Assembly (NCBI GenBank): GCA_027422505.1
Contig: JAPQWV010000494.1
Location: 186,001 to 250,000 of the forward strand
Source of the DNA: Craterostigma plantagineum
Lineage: Eukaryota > Streptophyta > Magnoliopsida > Lamiales > Linderniaceae
Length of the DNA stretch: 64,000 nucleotides
Reading direction: 5' to 3'
Every line of letters begins with the position of its first letter. Positions within the stretch are counted from its first letter, which is position 1. A program made the position numbers and the translations under genes. The notes under the pieces are model-generated. The model saw only the letters and a program-made list of their open reading frames with translations. It was not told where the DNA came from and did no database searches. Shown here one piece after another: positions 40,599 to 52,735 of this stretch.

Positions 40599-43500
40599 TG
40601 TAAGGGACAACATTTAACTTATATGAGGATTTTTCGAAAAATAGGAAACTAGGAAAATAGAAATGATAATATTAATTTGTAAGAATAGAAGTGGGGCTAT
40701 GAATTTTGATTGGGCTAGGATTTAATTTAAACTTAGGCCCAACTTATGTGAGTCAAACTTTGAAAATAAAAATCCCTTAAAACAAGGAAAAATCACGTAA
40801 CATGTCTTCTCACCCATAAAAAAATATCTATTTAAAGCTTTAATCTCTCAAAAAAACCATTTACAAAGAAGCCATCGAAACTGAAGTAAAGAAGAAGAAA
40901 CCGAAGTGAATCCACACGAAGATTGGACTAGGTATGAGTCTCTATCATGATCTTTATGTTCTTATTTAAGTCATAAGGTATTCTAAGGACTATGAACACG
41001 AAAATACCCACTTTCTAGGGTTTGTGCAACTTTAATCCTCGAAAGTACACTTTCTCGCCATGATTTGGGGTTTTAATTCTATGATAACATGTTTAGGAAT
41101 TATTAGGCACGAAAAATAAGTCTAAGTTTGCATTTATAGTGAGCTCGAATTTTAGGGATTTAGGAGTTCATATCGGCCTTCAAAATGTTCTTGGGAAAAA
41201 AGTAGCTTTTTATCTTAGACAAGGAGTTTTCGCGAATTGGAAAGTGTTCGTAGGAAAAGGATTCGTGAAATGAAAGCTTCACGAACCCTAGACCGCAAAT
41301 TATAGGAACCCTTAAGTTTGGCGAACTGAAAATGCATTGTTGCATGAGTTCGCAAATAATGATTTGGTGGGTCGAGCATGTCGTGAACTAGATTTCACGA
41401 ACCAAAGGAAGTTGGCGAATCGAAGACCACGAATTCTTGGCAAAGCAAGATCACGAACCCTAAAAGTGGTGAATTGAGGGTTTTCGCGAATCGGTCCCAT
41501 TTGGCGAACTCGGCAGCTTTGCGGATTGAGCCATGTTGGCGAATCCAAGACTTGGCAAGCTCGTTTGGCAAATTAGGATTCAACTTCGCAAATGGTTTTG
41601 CAAGGTTAGGCATTTCACGAATCCGATGGGGTTGGCGAACCCTAGTTCGCGAACCCATACATTTCGCAGGTCGACCAAAATCGGCGAACTCATACATTTT
41701 GCGGGCCGATCAAACTTGGCGAATTCATTGGAGTTTGGCGAATCCATGCAATGCTTCGTGGACTTAATTGGCGAACTTGGCCACTTCGCGAAACGAACCA
41801 CTTGACGAATCCATGAGGTTAGCGAACCCAAGGCATTTCGCAAACTCACACACTTTGCGAACCGAGCATAGTTGCCGAACTCGAGCATTGCGAAGTCATA
41901 ACACTCCACGAATCCAGCTTGGCGAGTTTGGAATTATACGAACTCAACGAGTTGACGAATTAGGGAGCATGTAAATTCGCGAATCCCATAATTGTAAAAA
42001 TAGTAATTCGCGAACTATGAGATCGCGAACTAGGATGCAATTCACGAACTAGGTTGAAATGATTTCACGAACTATGAGTAAGCAACATGCTTCGCGAACC
42101 TTAAGTTTAGAATTTACAATTCACGAACTAGGTTGGGATATTTGGCAAACTAGAACAACTTTGGCGAATTAAGAGGTAATGTTGGTAAATTCACGAACCC
42201 TTACTTAAGACACTTCGCGAATTAAATTTAGAACCTGGCGAACCCTAGTAATTTTAGAACGAATATGCGAAGTAGAAACAGGCCATATATTTTATGAATT
42301 AGGGTCTCCAGCGAATTTAAATTAATAATTACTTTCGAATGCAACATTAGAAATAATACTTCAACACTATGAATTTCGAGTACTTATCTAATCTAAATAA
42401 TTAAATAGCATACTGATATTAATTGTTTATGCATAAGGTCGGGACATAGGAAATTCACCGGAACAGTAGCATTAGTCGACGGACACAGGTAAGTAGAAAT
42501 TCAACTACAACACATAACTTAATTGCGTGTGCCTGATTTGTGTGACTACGTGCCTCTTTGACTTCGTGATTACCTGAATTAATTGATATGTTTTCCCGTG
42601 GTAAGTATAATTGGCATTAGTTTGCATTTCATACTCACGAGCATGCACGATTATATGTGGGAGGGTTGTATGAGCTAAGTATTCATATGAGGCATCGCTT
42701 GGTGATTGATACTTGCCGATATGGGCATGCGTTGTCGACTCGCAGTTGAGTCAGGACTACTCTTCTATGCCACCAGGGCGGCATTTAGCATCGTCGTAAT
42801 ATTATGTAAATATATAAAGGTTTGTGATTGGGCAATGCCCGTGGCAATAAGGTGCGACCTGGAGGGTGCGACCTGAGGATATAAACGACACAGGGTAGAA
42901 CCCTGGTGTAGGCTACCTCAGCGTGGGCTACTAGCGTGAGCGACCGCCGGACAGTCGGGGACGACCAGGTACATATAGAGACCTAGGGGAACGATGTGCA
43001 TCCTAGTGTACCGCCATCCGACGTGGACCACTGCTGCATTTGTCCTTGATGGACGTGAGCTCATTGTGGGGCATAGTAAGATTAGCCGAGGAGTTAGGTT
43101 AGTACGAGTATTATGTGCATCGGTGCGGATCGCCTTTGCGGAGTACTGTGCATCGGCGCGGATCGCCTTCGCGGAGTGTTATGTGCATAGGCATGGATTG
43201 CCTTTGCGTAGGAGTGACACGTGCATTCATGCATAATTTCTGCTTACTGAGCCACGGCGGCTCACCTCTTGCGTTATGTGTTGTAGGTACCAGCGACCAC
43301 GGTACGTGATTGCTTTTGGAGCAAGTCCTATCTTTTGAAGCTTTCCGCTGCTTTTGGGGTGGAAGTGTGTGTATGGATGACGACCTGTGAGGCCGAGCAC
43401 ATAGGAACTCTTTTGCTGAGCCGTCATACATTTCCCGTGTAATTAGGCCATGTATGTAGTTAGGAATTGACAAGAATTCTTTTGCCGTGTACCGAACAAC

Positions 43501-43623
43501 GTTCCATTATCTAAATGGAAAAGAGAAAAATTTATACGCAAATTTCAATATTCTTTCCCAAATACAACTCGTTAGGCATGTACGAATACGCTAGAATAGG
43601 TAGCGGAGGTCTGGGTCACCACA
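40599..43623 (+). repeat. Tekay-like Gypsy LTR (plus strand, about 3.0 kb)
   Basis: Begins TGTAAGGGAC and ends near GGTCACCACA. The last ~1.1 kb follows the same order as the LTR of the Gypsy element at 12655-15665 read in sense: CAGGTAAGT...ACAACACATAAC, CAGTTGAGTCA...CTTCTATGC, GGAGGGTGCGA and GTTGTAGGT...CACGGTACGTGAT. Length is also alike. The upstream half is different and holds a GCGAA motif array. A purine tract before the start suggests a 3' LTR; a solo LTR is also possible. No target duplication was found. Confidence 0.7.
41220..42270. repeat. GCGAA motif array in the Tekay-like LTR
   Basis: CGCGAA, GGCGAA, CACGAA or TTCGC occurs every ~15-30 bp for about 1 kb, usually as (G/C)CGAA(C/T)(C/T). 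It is not a strict tandem repeat; unit length varies. The rest of the LTR lacks it. Confidence 0.75.
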
Positions 43624-43968
43624 GCTTCTTCTGACGTTGAATCCTGAGTTGTTGCCATTCTCTGTTGGTCTTGTGCCAACACACCAGTAAGCACGGTTGC
43701 TGAACTGTCATATTCAGAAACCATCTGAATAGGCACGGATCCTGTGCTGATGTGCCCAGAAGCCATATCTGCCACTTCTTGGAAAGTGACATTGTAGCTT
43801 TCTTTAATTGTTCGATTGGACATGATGTATACTCTGTACGCCTTAGAAGTTGAATAATACCCGACGAAAGTGGCTTCCAATGCTTTAGGGTTGAACTTAG
43901 CATGTTGCTCTCTATCATTTGCCACAAAGCACTTGCACCCGAAGACTTTGAAGAAGAAAATGTTAGGT
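43624..43968 (-). pseudogene. Copia element 4, integrase C-terminal part
   Basis: The minus strand reads VANDREQHAKFNPKALEATFVGY and AYRVYIMSNRTI, the typical segment after the Copia integrase core. Immediately before it (43930-43968) lies the text for FFFKVFGCKC. The reading frame continues at 52736 on the other side of Copia 2, which split it. At its left end the frame runs into the LTR at 43623, so the element is truncated there. Confidence 0.85.
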
Positions 43969-43973
43969 ACCCG
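43969..43973. repeat. Target-site duplication of Copia element 2 (left)
   Basis: ACCCG, repeated exactly at 52736-52740. Confidence 0.93.
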
Positions 43974-45978
43974 TTTTGAGGTATATGCCCTAGATGTCGT
44001 ACGAGAATTGGGAGTACGAGGGCAATTTGCTAATGTGTAGTGTTTAGTGATGTAATTTGATTACTTCTATTAATGGATTGACTTTATTTATCATTAATTA
44101 ATTATTGGATGAATAAATTAAAAGGCAAATTATTAATTAGTCTAAAGATTTCACCTTGCAGTCTGGGTGGATAAGACAAACTAATAAAACCCAAATATTG
44201 GCAGTTCAGTTGCTGATTCTGTGGGGACGGAGAGGGGCACCAGTAAGTTGAGATACTGCAATATTAAAATAGTCCACAAGTCTAAGTCTCCAGTAGGGTG
44301 ACTGGAATGACACGTACGACTTGTTTGTCGATGGGTCCAATATGGTTGTGCCAACCGTTCACTTGGGAAGTGAGAGCCCATGACAATGATACAAGATGAA
44401 TCAGGGGATTATATATATTTGGACACTGACTCGTAATCGAACGATCACACGCTTGGATTGTCCTTGATCGAACGATTGATTGTAGTAGTATGAGTGAACC
44501 TTAGACCGAAAGGGTTAACTTGGGGTTGATCTTGAGGTCTTGACTGTCACTAGTTTGCTAGGCCCGTCTTGCCGGTGGCATGGGTCAGCAGCGAAATGCG
44601 GTCTTGACTTTTCGATGTGATTGCCGGTTGAACCGCGGAGCGGGATTTATGGTCTCGATTAAATTCGAGGCTAACGTCCTATGGCAAGTTTAATGTGCGG
44701 GAATTTATCCAAGTCTCTGGCCAGAGCATATAACTGACTCATGATAGTCGTGGAGTGCAGTTTCAGAACTTTCACCGACATAAACGACATAGAGTCGAGT
44801 TCTGTAAGTTTGACTATGCGTGACTTTCACTCGACCGGGACAAACGTAAAGGGTTTATACGTATCACAAAAATATACAGTCGGTTCGTGGATTATGATTA
44901 GATCCAATTCGTACTCAACTTGGAATCTGTTCGGTACCACGGGGCTGGCTAGGTGAATACCGAACTCCTAGATACCTCCTGGGCCGGTTGAGACGAACCA
45001 AGAGAGTCGGGCTTAAAAAGACCAACCGATACAACGTCGTCATCAGAGAGACAAGGCTAGGTCCTAGATTGTGACATTAGGGTTTGGGGCTTGGCCAAAG
45101 TCTTGATCGGCCGAAAATACTAAATTTGACTAGTGAGGGGTAAAATGGTCTTTTCACCTCACGATATATTTTTTGAAATAAAATATTTGATATTGAATAT
45201 TTAGTTTATGATTTAAATTAGATTTAGATCATTTTATTTTCTTAGAGAAATAATATTAGATAATGTATATCGGATATATATATAAGTTTCGAATTTTTAT
45301 TAGAAAAAATTTCGAAAATTATTAAATATATTTATATTGGATATTATATATTTAAAGTATACTAAATATGGTATTTTAATTAATTAAGGTATTGGATATT
45401 AATTAATTAAATATAAAGTTTGAATTTGAATTCATTACTTGGTAAAACGAAGACTTGGTAGAAGGGGAGGTTTGATGATTTTTCTCCACCCACCTTAACC
45501 TATTTTCGGCGAATCCTAAGAGGTATAAAGAAGGATTTTCGAGTAGTTGGTGCAAGCTAAATTTTCGAAATACAAGCAAAAGAGAGTAAAAACTAAGAGT
45601 TTTCTCCTCTCACCATTTCCTCTCTCGCACTCTCTCTCTCGGGGGCAGCAATCAGTCCGTTCTTGGCCTAGCCGCACATGCAAGAACAGCTGCTATGTTA
45701 GTAAGGTGCCGGCGTGACGATCTTGCGCAAAGAAGGCGTCCCGTTCGTGTGCTTTTGGCGTAGGAGCGGGGCACTACGCCTCGGGGATTCGAAGGATTCG
45801 AAGCTACCCGTCGTTAAGAGATTTCAACAAGGTATCATGGCTGATCTCTTATCTCTTTATGTCAATACGTTCTCGTGTTTATAGCCGAGCGATCTTGGAT
45901 TGGCGGTAAACCCCGTAAGATTTTAAAATTTTGCCGTTCTAGGAATGTTGGTCTGGGGACCCTCGGGGATTTCCAACA
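43974..45978 (+). repeat. 5' LTR of Copia element 2
   Basis: 2,005 bp, ending GATTTCCAACA. The first base pair reads TT where the 3' LTR has TG. TATAAAG at 45524-45530 is a likely TATA box, followed by a CTCTC-rich transcript leader. Confidence 0.93.
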
Positions 45979-45979
45979 G

Positions 45980-45991
45980 TGGTATCAGAGC
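45980..45991 (+). promoter_or_regulatory. Primer-binding site of Copia element 2
   Basis: TGGTATCAGAGC right after the LTR end, initiator-Met tRNA type. Confidence 0.93.
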
Positions 45992-47358
45992 AATAGGCTG
46001 GCCGCGGGGTGCGCGACTCAAGACGGGCTGGCCGCGGGCGTAACGCGGCGCATAGGGCTGACTGCATGCGGGGCATGCGGCACAAGAGGCACGGACTACA
46101 CACATGGGTGCAGGCAGTGCTCGGAAAAGCCGCGCGTGGATGCACGGAAAGTAGGTATGACTGCGCGTGTGTGTGCGAGCTTTGCTAGGCTAAGAGCGCA
46201 CGCGGATCGGGGCTGGCCGTATGGTGCGCGCGGCACGAGGCTGGCAGCTTTCATGGCGTGAGCATCCTCGACACAGGCCCGATGGGCCTGGTCTAGCCCA
46301 TCCTACGACCCGATATACATTGGGCTAGGCTCGGGCCATTTAAAAGCCAAAATTCGATTTCGGCTCGAAAATGTGTTGAATTTGTCGTGATGGATGTTAT
46401 TTGAATAACGTGGTGATTGATTGGGGATTAGGTTGTGGTTTTTGCCGGGTGATATTTTAAGGGTGACAAGGTCCCCTCGGACTGTACTTTCAGTTTTTAT
46501 TAGATAAGAAGGACGATTTTATTAGGGATAGATTCCCCGTCATAGGCTATTGTAGTTATGTTATGACGGCCGTACGAGTGTCGATCGAGAGGAATCCGAA
46601 CGAACGAGATGGGATAAAACTAGAAATCCCCGATCTTTCACATTTATTTTAATAGGTTGAAACTAGGTTTACTATTAAAGTTCATTATGTGCGTGTTGGT
46701 TTTGAACGTGATAATGTGCATAATGTGCTCGTGTTAAAAATGTGAGGATTCTCCAGAGGTTAGACCTTTAATATCAAGTGAGTAAAGGGGCTAGGCTCTT
46801 GTTTTCTATCAAGTCCAAAAATGTTATGACTTAGGGGTACAGTTGCGGTTGACCGAGTTACGGTGCCAAAACCCTCGCCATTGCGTGAACGGGTTTGGAT
46901 GCAATTATGAATTGCCGCTCACCGACCACTCTTCACCCTCTAATAAAGAGTTATCCTACGGGGGATGAAGTTCACGGAAAAGTGGAAGGTGAGCAGGACG
47001 TTGATAGGTTGCACTTGGACAGTCATTCCCAATATGATCCGAGTTACGGCTGAGGGACCCTGGCTGAGACGAAGACGTTGAATCTTCTGTGTGACAGAAA
47101 CGTGTGGGGCACGACCTCGGCTAACCGAATGAGCCAATAAGCTGTTAAGTTGAGGCTAGTTTGTAGTAGCGCGGGGAACTCAACGCCAATATGTAACCAC
47201 TCAACAAGGTTTCCGAAATGCCTAGCGGGAGAAAGGGTTTCGAGAAAAATAGTGGGAGCCAGACAAAAATTTAAAGTCCTAATTTAGTCTGATTAAACAC
47301 TACAAATCCTAACTATCTGTTTATTTTCTGCAATTTATTTTCTTCAATATTAGTTACG
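45992..47358 (+). other. 5' leader of Copia element 2
   Basis: About 1.4 kb, GC-rich near 46000-46330 and then AT-richer. The short frame running from the LTR to 46261 crosses the primer site, so it is unlikely to be a gene. Layout parallels the leader of Copia 1 and 3. Confidence 0.6.
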
Positions 47359-47787
47359 ATGACAAACCCATTAATTACACTCTTGGAGAAACATTGTTTG
47401 GTGGGACCGAACTATGTAGACTGGCTCAGAAATTTGAGGATCGTCCTCAAATTAGCAAAACTGGATTATGTCTTGGACATTAAGGAGCCAAAATTGCCCA
47501 CAACTGAATCCACTAATGAGGAGATTGTACTCCACGATAAGTGGGTTGAAGATTCAGCGAAGGTGCACGTCTACATGCTTGTTGCGACTTCTACGTCCAA
47601 GGGATCAAAGAATAATTCGAACAAGACAAGCGTGACCAAGGGTAGAGTCGACAAGAAGACGAAGACCACCAAGGTCGAAAGTCGGGCGCAAAGCCCACGG
47701 ATAAGTGCCTCCTTTGCCAGCAGCTGGGCCATTGGAAGCGTGAATGTCCGAAGCTGGAGGCGTGTGATGCCTCAGGAAAACAATTAG
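47359..47787 (+). pseudogene. Copia 2 gag with large internal deletion
   Basis: Starts MTNPLITLLEKHCLVGPNYV and DWLRNLRIVLKLAKLDYVL, the gag N-terminus. After residue ~77 it jumps to a Lys/Thr/Ser-rich linker (SKGSKNNSNKTSVTKG) that normally sits near the zinc knuckle, so most of the capsid domain is deleted. The knuckle itself (CLLCQQLGHWKREC, near 47710-47750) is read in another frame. No assembly-competent gag is expected. Confidence 0.88.
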
Positions 47788-47807
47788 TTTTTGAAGCTAA
47801 TTGTTCT

Positions 47808-48140
47808 ATGTATTCTACTTCCTGGATACTTGACTCAGGGGCTAGTTCCCACATTTGTGTTTTGAACCAAGGTCTAGAACAAAGTAGGAAGCTTCGAGCT
47901 GGGGAGGTCTTGATCAACGTAGGTCGTGGACCTAGTGTACCACCTACACACATGGGATCGAAGACCTTAGTCTTATCGTCATTACATTGTTTAGAACTTT
48001 CCAACGTTTTGGTTTCACCCAATGGGCTTAAAAATATTATTTCGATTCCTGTTTTGAGCAGACTAGGTTATGAATTTCGATTCATTGATAATGTTTGCCA
48101 TATTTATTTTAGAAATGAAAATGTTGGAAGTGCGACGTAA
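47808..48140 (+). pseudogene. Copia 2 protease domain
   Basis: Frame with WILDSGASSHIC near its start, the Copia aspartic protease active site (DSGA), followed by SNVLVSPNGLKNIISIPVL. It ends at a stop at 48140, before the pre-integrase zinc region, through a frameshift (NVGSAT then stop). Confidence 0.88.
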
Positions 48141-48205
48141 TAAATGGTTTATATTACGTCAACTTAAAAGACAATGTTAGAGCTGTAAATGCAATCACCA
48201 AATCA

Positions 48206-49100
48206 TTGACTGGGTCGAACTATCGATACATGTGGCACTTACGACTAGGTCACGCAGTAGAAGTGAAGATTGAACAGATGGAAAAAGACGGTCTGATTAG
48301 CATAGTGCGAACAGGCCCGATTTCTACCTGTCAGTCTTGCATCTCAGGAAAAATGACCAAGTCGCCCTTCACAGGGACTTTCACTAGGGCCACGGAAGTG
48401 TTGGGTTTGATCCACACTGACGTATGCGGACCATTTAAAGTAACGACCCGAGGTAATTGCCGCTACTTCATAACGTGCACGGACAATTTCTTCCGCTACG
48501 GGAATGTCTATTTGATGAGACAAAAGCCGTCCTGTCAGATCGAGGCGGTGAATATATGAGCCTTGAGTTTGATGCATTTCTTAGAGAAAATGGCATCATC
48601 ATACAGTTTTCCCTGCCAGGCACGCCGCAATTGAATAGCGTGGCCGAACGGAGAAACCGAACGCTTTTAGATATGGTTCGGTCGATGATGAGTTACACAG
48701 ATCTCCCCATTTCGTTGTGGGGATATGCCTTAGAAAGAGCGGCTTATATCCTTAACAGGATACCTACCCACTCTGCCGACAAGAATCCTTACGAGGCTAG
48801 GCATAATCGTAAGGCGAGTCTGAATCACATCAGGGTCTGGGGTTGCCCCGCCTTTTTGAAAAAGTTGATGGAAGACAAGCTTGAATCAAGATCATTAATG
48901 GCAAGTTTCGTCGAATATCCCGAGGACTCAATGGGGTATTGCTTCTTCGTCCCAGATGAACACAGGGTGTTCGTTGCTTTACGCGCTACTTTCTTGGAGG
49001 AAGAATTCGTAGGCGAAGGTGATAAAGGACGAGAAATAACTCTAAGAGAGTTAGAGGACGAATCGACTCCTATTCCAGAGTCGTTGGACGACGTTCCAGA
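48206..49100 (+). pseudogene. Copia 2 integrase, deleted and frameshifted
   Basis: Zinc region MWHLRLGHAV...CQSCISGK (48206-48350) and start of the core, GLIHTDVCGPF with the first catalytic Asp. After FRYGNVYLMR about 25 codons are missing and the frame changes. The second part has LSDRGGEYMSLEFDAF (second Asp) and NSVAERRNRTLLDMVRSM (Glu), then IRVWGCPAFLKKL and SFVEYPEDSMGY. All three catalytic residues are present but not in one frame. Confidence 0.88.
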
Positions 49101-49145
49101 AAACTCCACTCAGCCGCAATACGTAGGTCAAGTAGGATATCTTAT

Positions 49146-50296
49146 ATGCCTGAGATATATGGTATGGTACACGTCGAGCATGGGGATGTTGCGACTGAGG
49201 GATGCGTCGGGGACGATCCCGTCACCTACGACCAGGCAATTGCTGGTACAGACTCCCTCAAGTGGCTTGAGGCTATGCAGGCCGAAATGGACTTGATGCA
49301 CACTAATGAGGCTTGGACTCTTGTAGACCTGCCTAATGGTTTTAGACCGATTGGCAATAAATGGATCTACAAGAAAAAGATTGGATCTGATGGACAGATG
49401 GAGACGTACAAAGCTAGGCTTGTAGCGAAAGGGTATAGTCAAAAAGAAGGAATTGACTATGAGGAAACCTTCTCACCCGTCGCAATGATAATGTCCATTC
49501 GAATCATGCTTGCAATAGCAACACACTATGACTATGAGATCTGGCAGATGGACGTAAAGACCGCTTTCCTGAATGGATTCCTCCAGGAGGAAATCTATAT
49601 GGTGCGGCCCAAGGGTTTTACGTCAGAAGCAGATGCTCGAAAAGTGTGCAAACTGATCGGTCCATTTATGGGCTGAAACAGGCTTCAAGGAGTTGGAATC
49701 TTCGGTTCGATGAAGTAGTTAAGAACTCTGAATTCATAAAGAATGAAGATGAGCCCTGTGTTTACAAAAAGGCCAGTGAGAGTAAAGTGTCGTTTCTAGT
49801 ATTGTACGTAATTGATATCCTTTTGATAGGAAACGACATTGGGATGCTCTCAGAGATTGAAGCTTGGCTTTCAAACGAATTCTCTATGAAAGACCTTGGA
49901 GAAGCGACCTATATTCTAGGAATTCGCCTATTTAGAGATAGGGCGAAAAGGTCAATAGGCTTGTCCCAGGCCCTTTGCTTAGATAAAGTCCTTAAATGGT
50001 TTAAAATGGACGAGTCTAAGAAAAGGTTCCTACCTATGAGGCATGGGATTCATCTCTCAAAGGCTATGTCTCCTCAGAAGGAGGTACAAAGACATGAGAT
50101 GAGTGGAGTCCCCTATGCTTCAGCTATGGGTAGCCTGATGTACGCGATGCTTTGTACACGACCAGACATAGCGTACGTTGTGGGCGTATTGAGTAGGTTT
50201 CAGGCTAATCGTGGTAAGGAACATTGGGCGGCAGTAAAGACAGTTCGTAAGTACCTTAGACGGACTAAGGACTTGATACTGATTTATGGCCCATGA
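49146..50296 (+). pseudogene. Copia 2 reverse transcriptase, YVDD changed to YVID
   Basis: Two overlapping frames (49146-49676 and 49646-50296) separated by one frameshift near 49660. The first holds [40 protein letters not shown] and QMDVKTAFLNGFLQEEIYM. The second holds SIYGLKQASRSW, LVLYVIDILLIGND and YASAMGSLMYAMLCTRPDIA. The active-site YVDD reads YVID, so one metal-binding Asp is lost and the enzyme should be inactive even without the frameshift. Confidence 0.92.
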
Positions 50297-50299
50297 GAA

Positions 50300-50668
50300 T
50301 TGGAAGTAGATGGATATACAGATTCGGACATCCAATCAGATGTGGATGACCGAAAGTCTACTTCGGGTTTTGTCTTTACGCTCAATGGTGGGCCAGTGTC
50401 TTGGAAAAGTTCCAAGCAAAGCTCGACTGCAGATTCTACCACTGAGGCAAAGTATATCGCAACTTCAGAAGCTGCCAAGGAGGGTGTTTGGATACGCAAG
50501 TTTTTGGAGGAACTACATGTGGTACCTAGCATCGTGGATCGCCCACTGCCATTGTGGTGCGACAACATTTGTTGAAAATGGCTCGATAGCCATGCTGAAA
50601 ACTGCCTCTGTAGAGAATGCAGCGGACCCGTTCACGAATCCACTACCACAGGTAGTGCTCGATTGATA
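50300..50668 (+). pseudogene. Copia 2 RNase H, with C-terminal deletion
   Basis: ELEVDGYTDSD (first Asp), TSGFVFTLNGGPVSWKSSKQ and TADSTTEAKYIATSEAAKEGVW (Glu) are present. After LPLWCDNIC a stop and frameshift follow, and the HHQ-SKHI segment with the last catalytic residues is deleted. The frame resumes with VENAADPFTNPLPQVVLD, the usual pol end. Confidence 0.88.
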
Positions 50669-50713
50669 CCTCGAAAGAATGGGGTTAAGATATGATAACA
50701 CGTGGCATAAGTG

Positions 50714-50725
50714 CAAGTGGGAGAT
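50714..50725 (+). promoter_or_regulatory. Polypurine tract of Copia element 2
   Basis: AAGTGGGAGATT just before the LTR start TGTTGAGG, the same tract type as in Copia 1 (AAGTGGGAGAC). Confidence 0.85.
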
Positions 50726-52735
50726 TGTTGAGGTATATGCCCTAGATGCCGTACGAGGACTGGGAGTACGAGGGCAATTTGCTAATGTGTAGTGTTTAGT
50801 GATGTAATTTGATTACTTCTATTAATGGAATGACTTTACTTATGATTAATTAATTATTGGATGAATAAATTAAAAGGCAAATTATTAATTAGTCTAAAGA
50901 TTTCACCTTGCAGTGTGGGTGGATAAGACAAATTAATAAACCCAAATATTGACAGTTCAGTTACTGATTCTGTGGACAGAGAGGGGCACCAGTAAGCTGA
51001 GATACTGCAATATTAAAATAGTCCACAAGTCTAAGTCTCCAGTAGGGTTGACTGGAATGACACGTACGACTTGTTTGTCGATGGGTCCACTATGGTTGTG
51101 CCAACCGTTCACTTGGGAAGTGGGAGCCCATGACAATGATACAAGATGAATCAGGGGATTATCTGTATTTGGACACTGACTCGTAATCGAACGATCACAC
51201 GCTTGGATTGTCCTTGATCGAACGATTGATTGTATTAGTATGCATGAACCTTAGACCGAAATGGTTAACTTGGGGTTGATCTTGAGGTCTTGACTTGTCA
51301 CTAGTTTACTAGGCCCGTCTTGCCGGTGGCATGGGTCAGCGGCAAAATGCGGTCTTGACTTTTGATATGATTGCCGGTTGAACCGCGGGGCGAGATTCAC
51401 AGTGTCGATTAAATTCGAGGTTAACGTCCTATGGCAAGTTTAATGTGCTGGAATTTATCCAAGTCTCTGGCCAGAGCATATAACTGACTCATGATAGTCG
51501 TGGAGTGCAGTTTCAGAACTTCCACCGACATAAACGACATAGAGTCGAGTTCTGTAAGTTTGACTATGCGTGACTTTCACTCAGCCGGGACAAACGTAAA
51601 GGGTTTATACGTATCACGAAAATCTATAGTCAGTTCGTGGATTATGATTAGATCAAATTCGTACTCAACTTGGGATCTATTCGGTACCACGGGGCTGACT
51701 AGGTGAATACCGAACTCCTAGATACCTCCTGGGCCGGTTGAGACGAACCAAGAGAGTCTGGCTTAAAAAGGGCAACCGATACAACGTCGTCATCAGAGAT
51801 AGACAAGGCTAGGTCCTAGATTGTGACATTAGGGTTTGGGGCTTGGCCAAAGCCTTGATTGGCCGAAAATACTAAGTCTGACTAGTGAGGGGTAAAATGG
51901 TCTTTTCACCTCACGATATATTTTTTGAAATAAAATATTGATATTGAATATTTAGTATATGATTTAAATTGGATTTAGATCTTTATTATTTTCTTAGAGA
52001 AATAATGTTAGATAATGTATATCGGATATATATATAAGTTTCGAATTTTTATTAGAAAAAATTTCGAAAATTATTAAATATATTTATATGAGATATTATA
52101 TATTTAAAATATACTAATATGGTATTTTAATTAATTAAGGTATTGGATATTTAATTAATTAAATATAAAGTTTGAATTTTGAATTCATTACTTGGTAAAA
52201 CGAAGACTTGGTAAAAGGGGAGTTTGAGAATTTTTCTCCACCCACCTTAACCTATTTTTGGCAAAACCTAAGAGGTATAAAGAAGGATTTTTGAGATCCT
52301 AAAGTTGGTGGAAGCTAAATTTTCAAAATACGAGCAAAAGAGAGTAAAAACTAAGAGTTTTCTCCTCTCACCACTTTCTCTCTCGCTCTGTCTCTCTCTC
52401 GGGGGCAGCAAGCAGTTCGTTCTTGGCCTAGCCGCACATGCAAGAACAGCTGTGACGTTAGTAAGGTGCCGGCGTGATGATCTTGCGCAAAGAAGGCGTC
52501 CCGTTCGTGTGCTTTTGGCGTAGGAGAGGGGCACTACGCCTCGGGGATTCGAAGGATTCGAAGCTAGCCATCGTTAAGAGATTTCAACAAGGTATCATGG
52601 CTCTCTTATCTCTTTATGTCAATACGTTCTCGTGTTTGTAGCCGAGCGATCTTGGATAGGCGGGAAACCCCGTAAGATTTTAAAATTCCGCCGTTCTAGG
52701 AACGTTGGTCCAGGGACCCTCGGGGATTTCCAACA
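50726..52735 (+). repeat. 3' LTR of Copia element 2
   Basis: 2,010 bp, TGTTGAGGTATATG to GATTTCCAACA, collinear with 43974-45978 with scattered differences. TATA box TATAAAG at 52276-52282. Confidence 0.93.

Larger units (their letters stand above)
43974..52735 (+). mobile_element. Copia element 2 (8.76 kb), full structure, coding-defective
   Basis: Two ~2-kb LTRs, primer site, ~1.4-kb leader, gag to RNase H, polypurine tract and perfect ACCCG duplications. Gag and pol are broken by deletions and frameshifts, and the RT active site is altered. It lies inside the integrase of minus-strand element 4. LTR and gag sequences show kinship with Copia 1 and 3. Confidence 0.95.

Noticed and set aside
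41160..41974. Several overlapping ORFs in the GCGAA array on both strands
   Set aside because: Repetitive low-complexity frames produced by the motif array; they contradict each other and match no family.
44741..44956. 71-codon ORF in the Copia 2 5' LTR, repeated at 51491-51706
   Set aside because: It is duplicated only because the LTR is duplicated, has no domain and no fitting context.
45875..46261. 128-codon ORF at the LTR/leader junction of Copia 2
   Set aside because: It crosses the LTR end and primer site, is GC-rich, and has no recognised domain.
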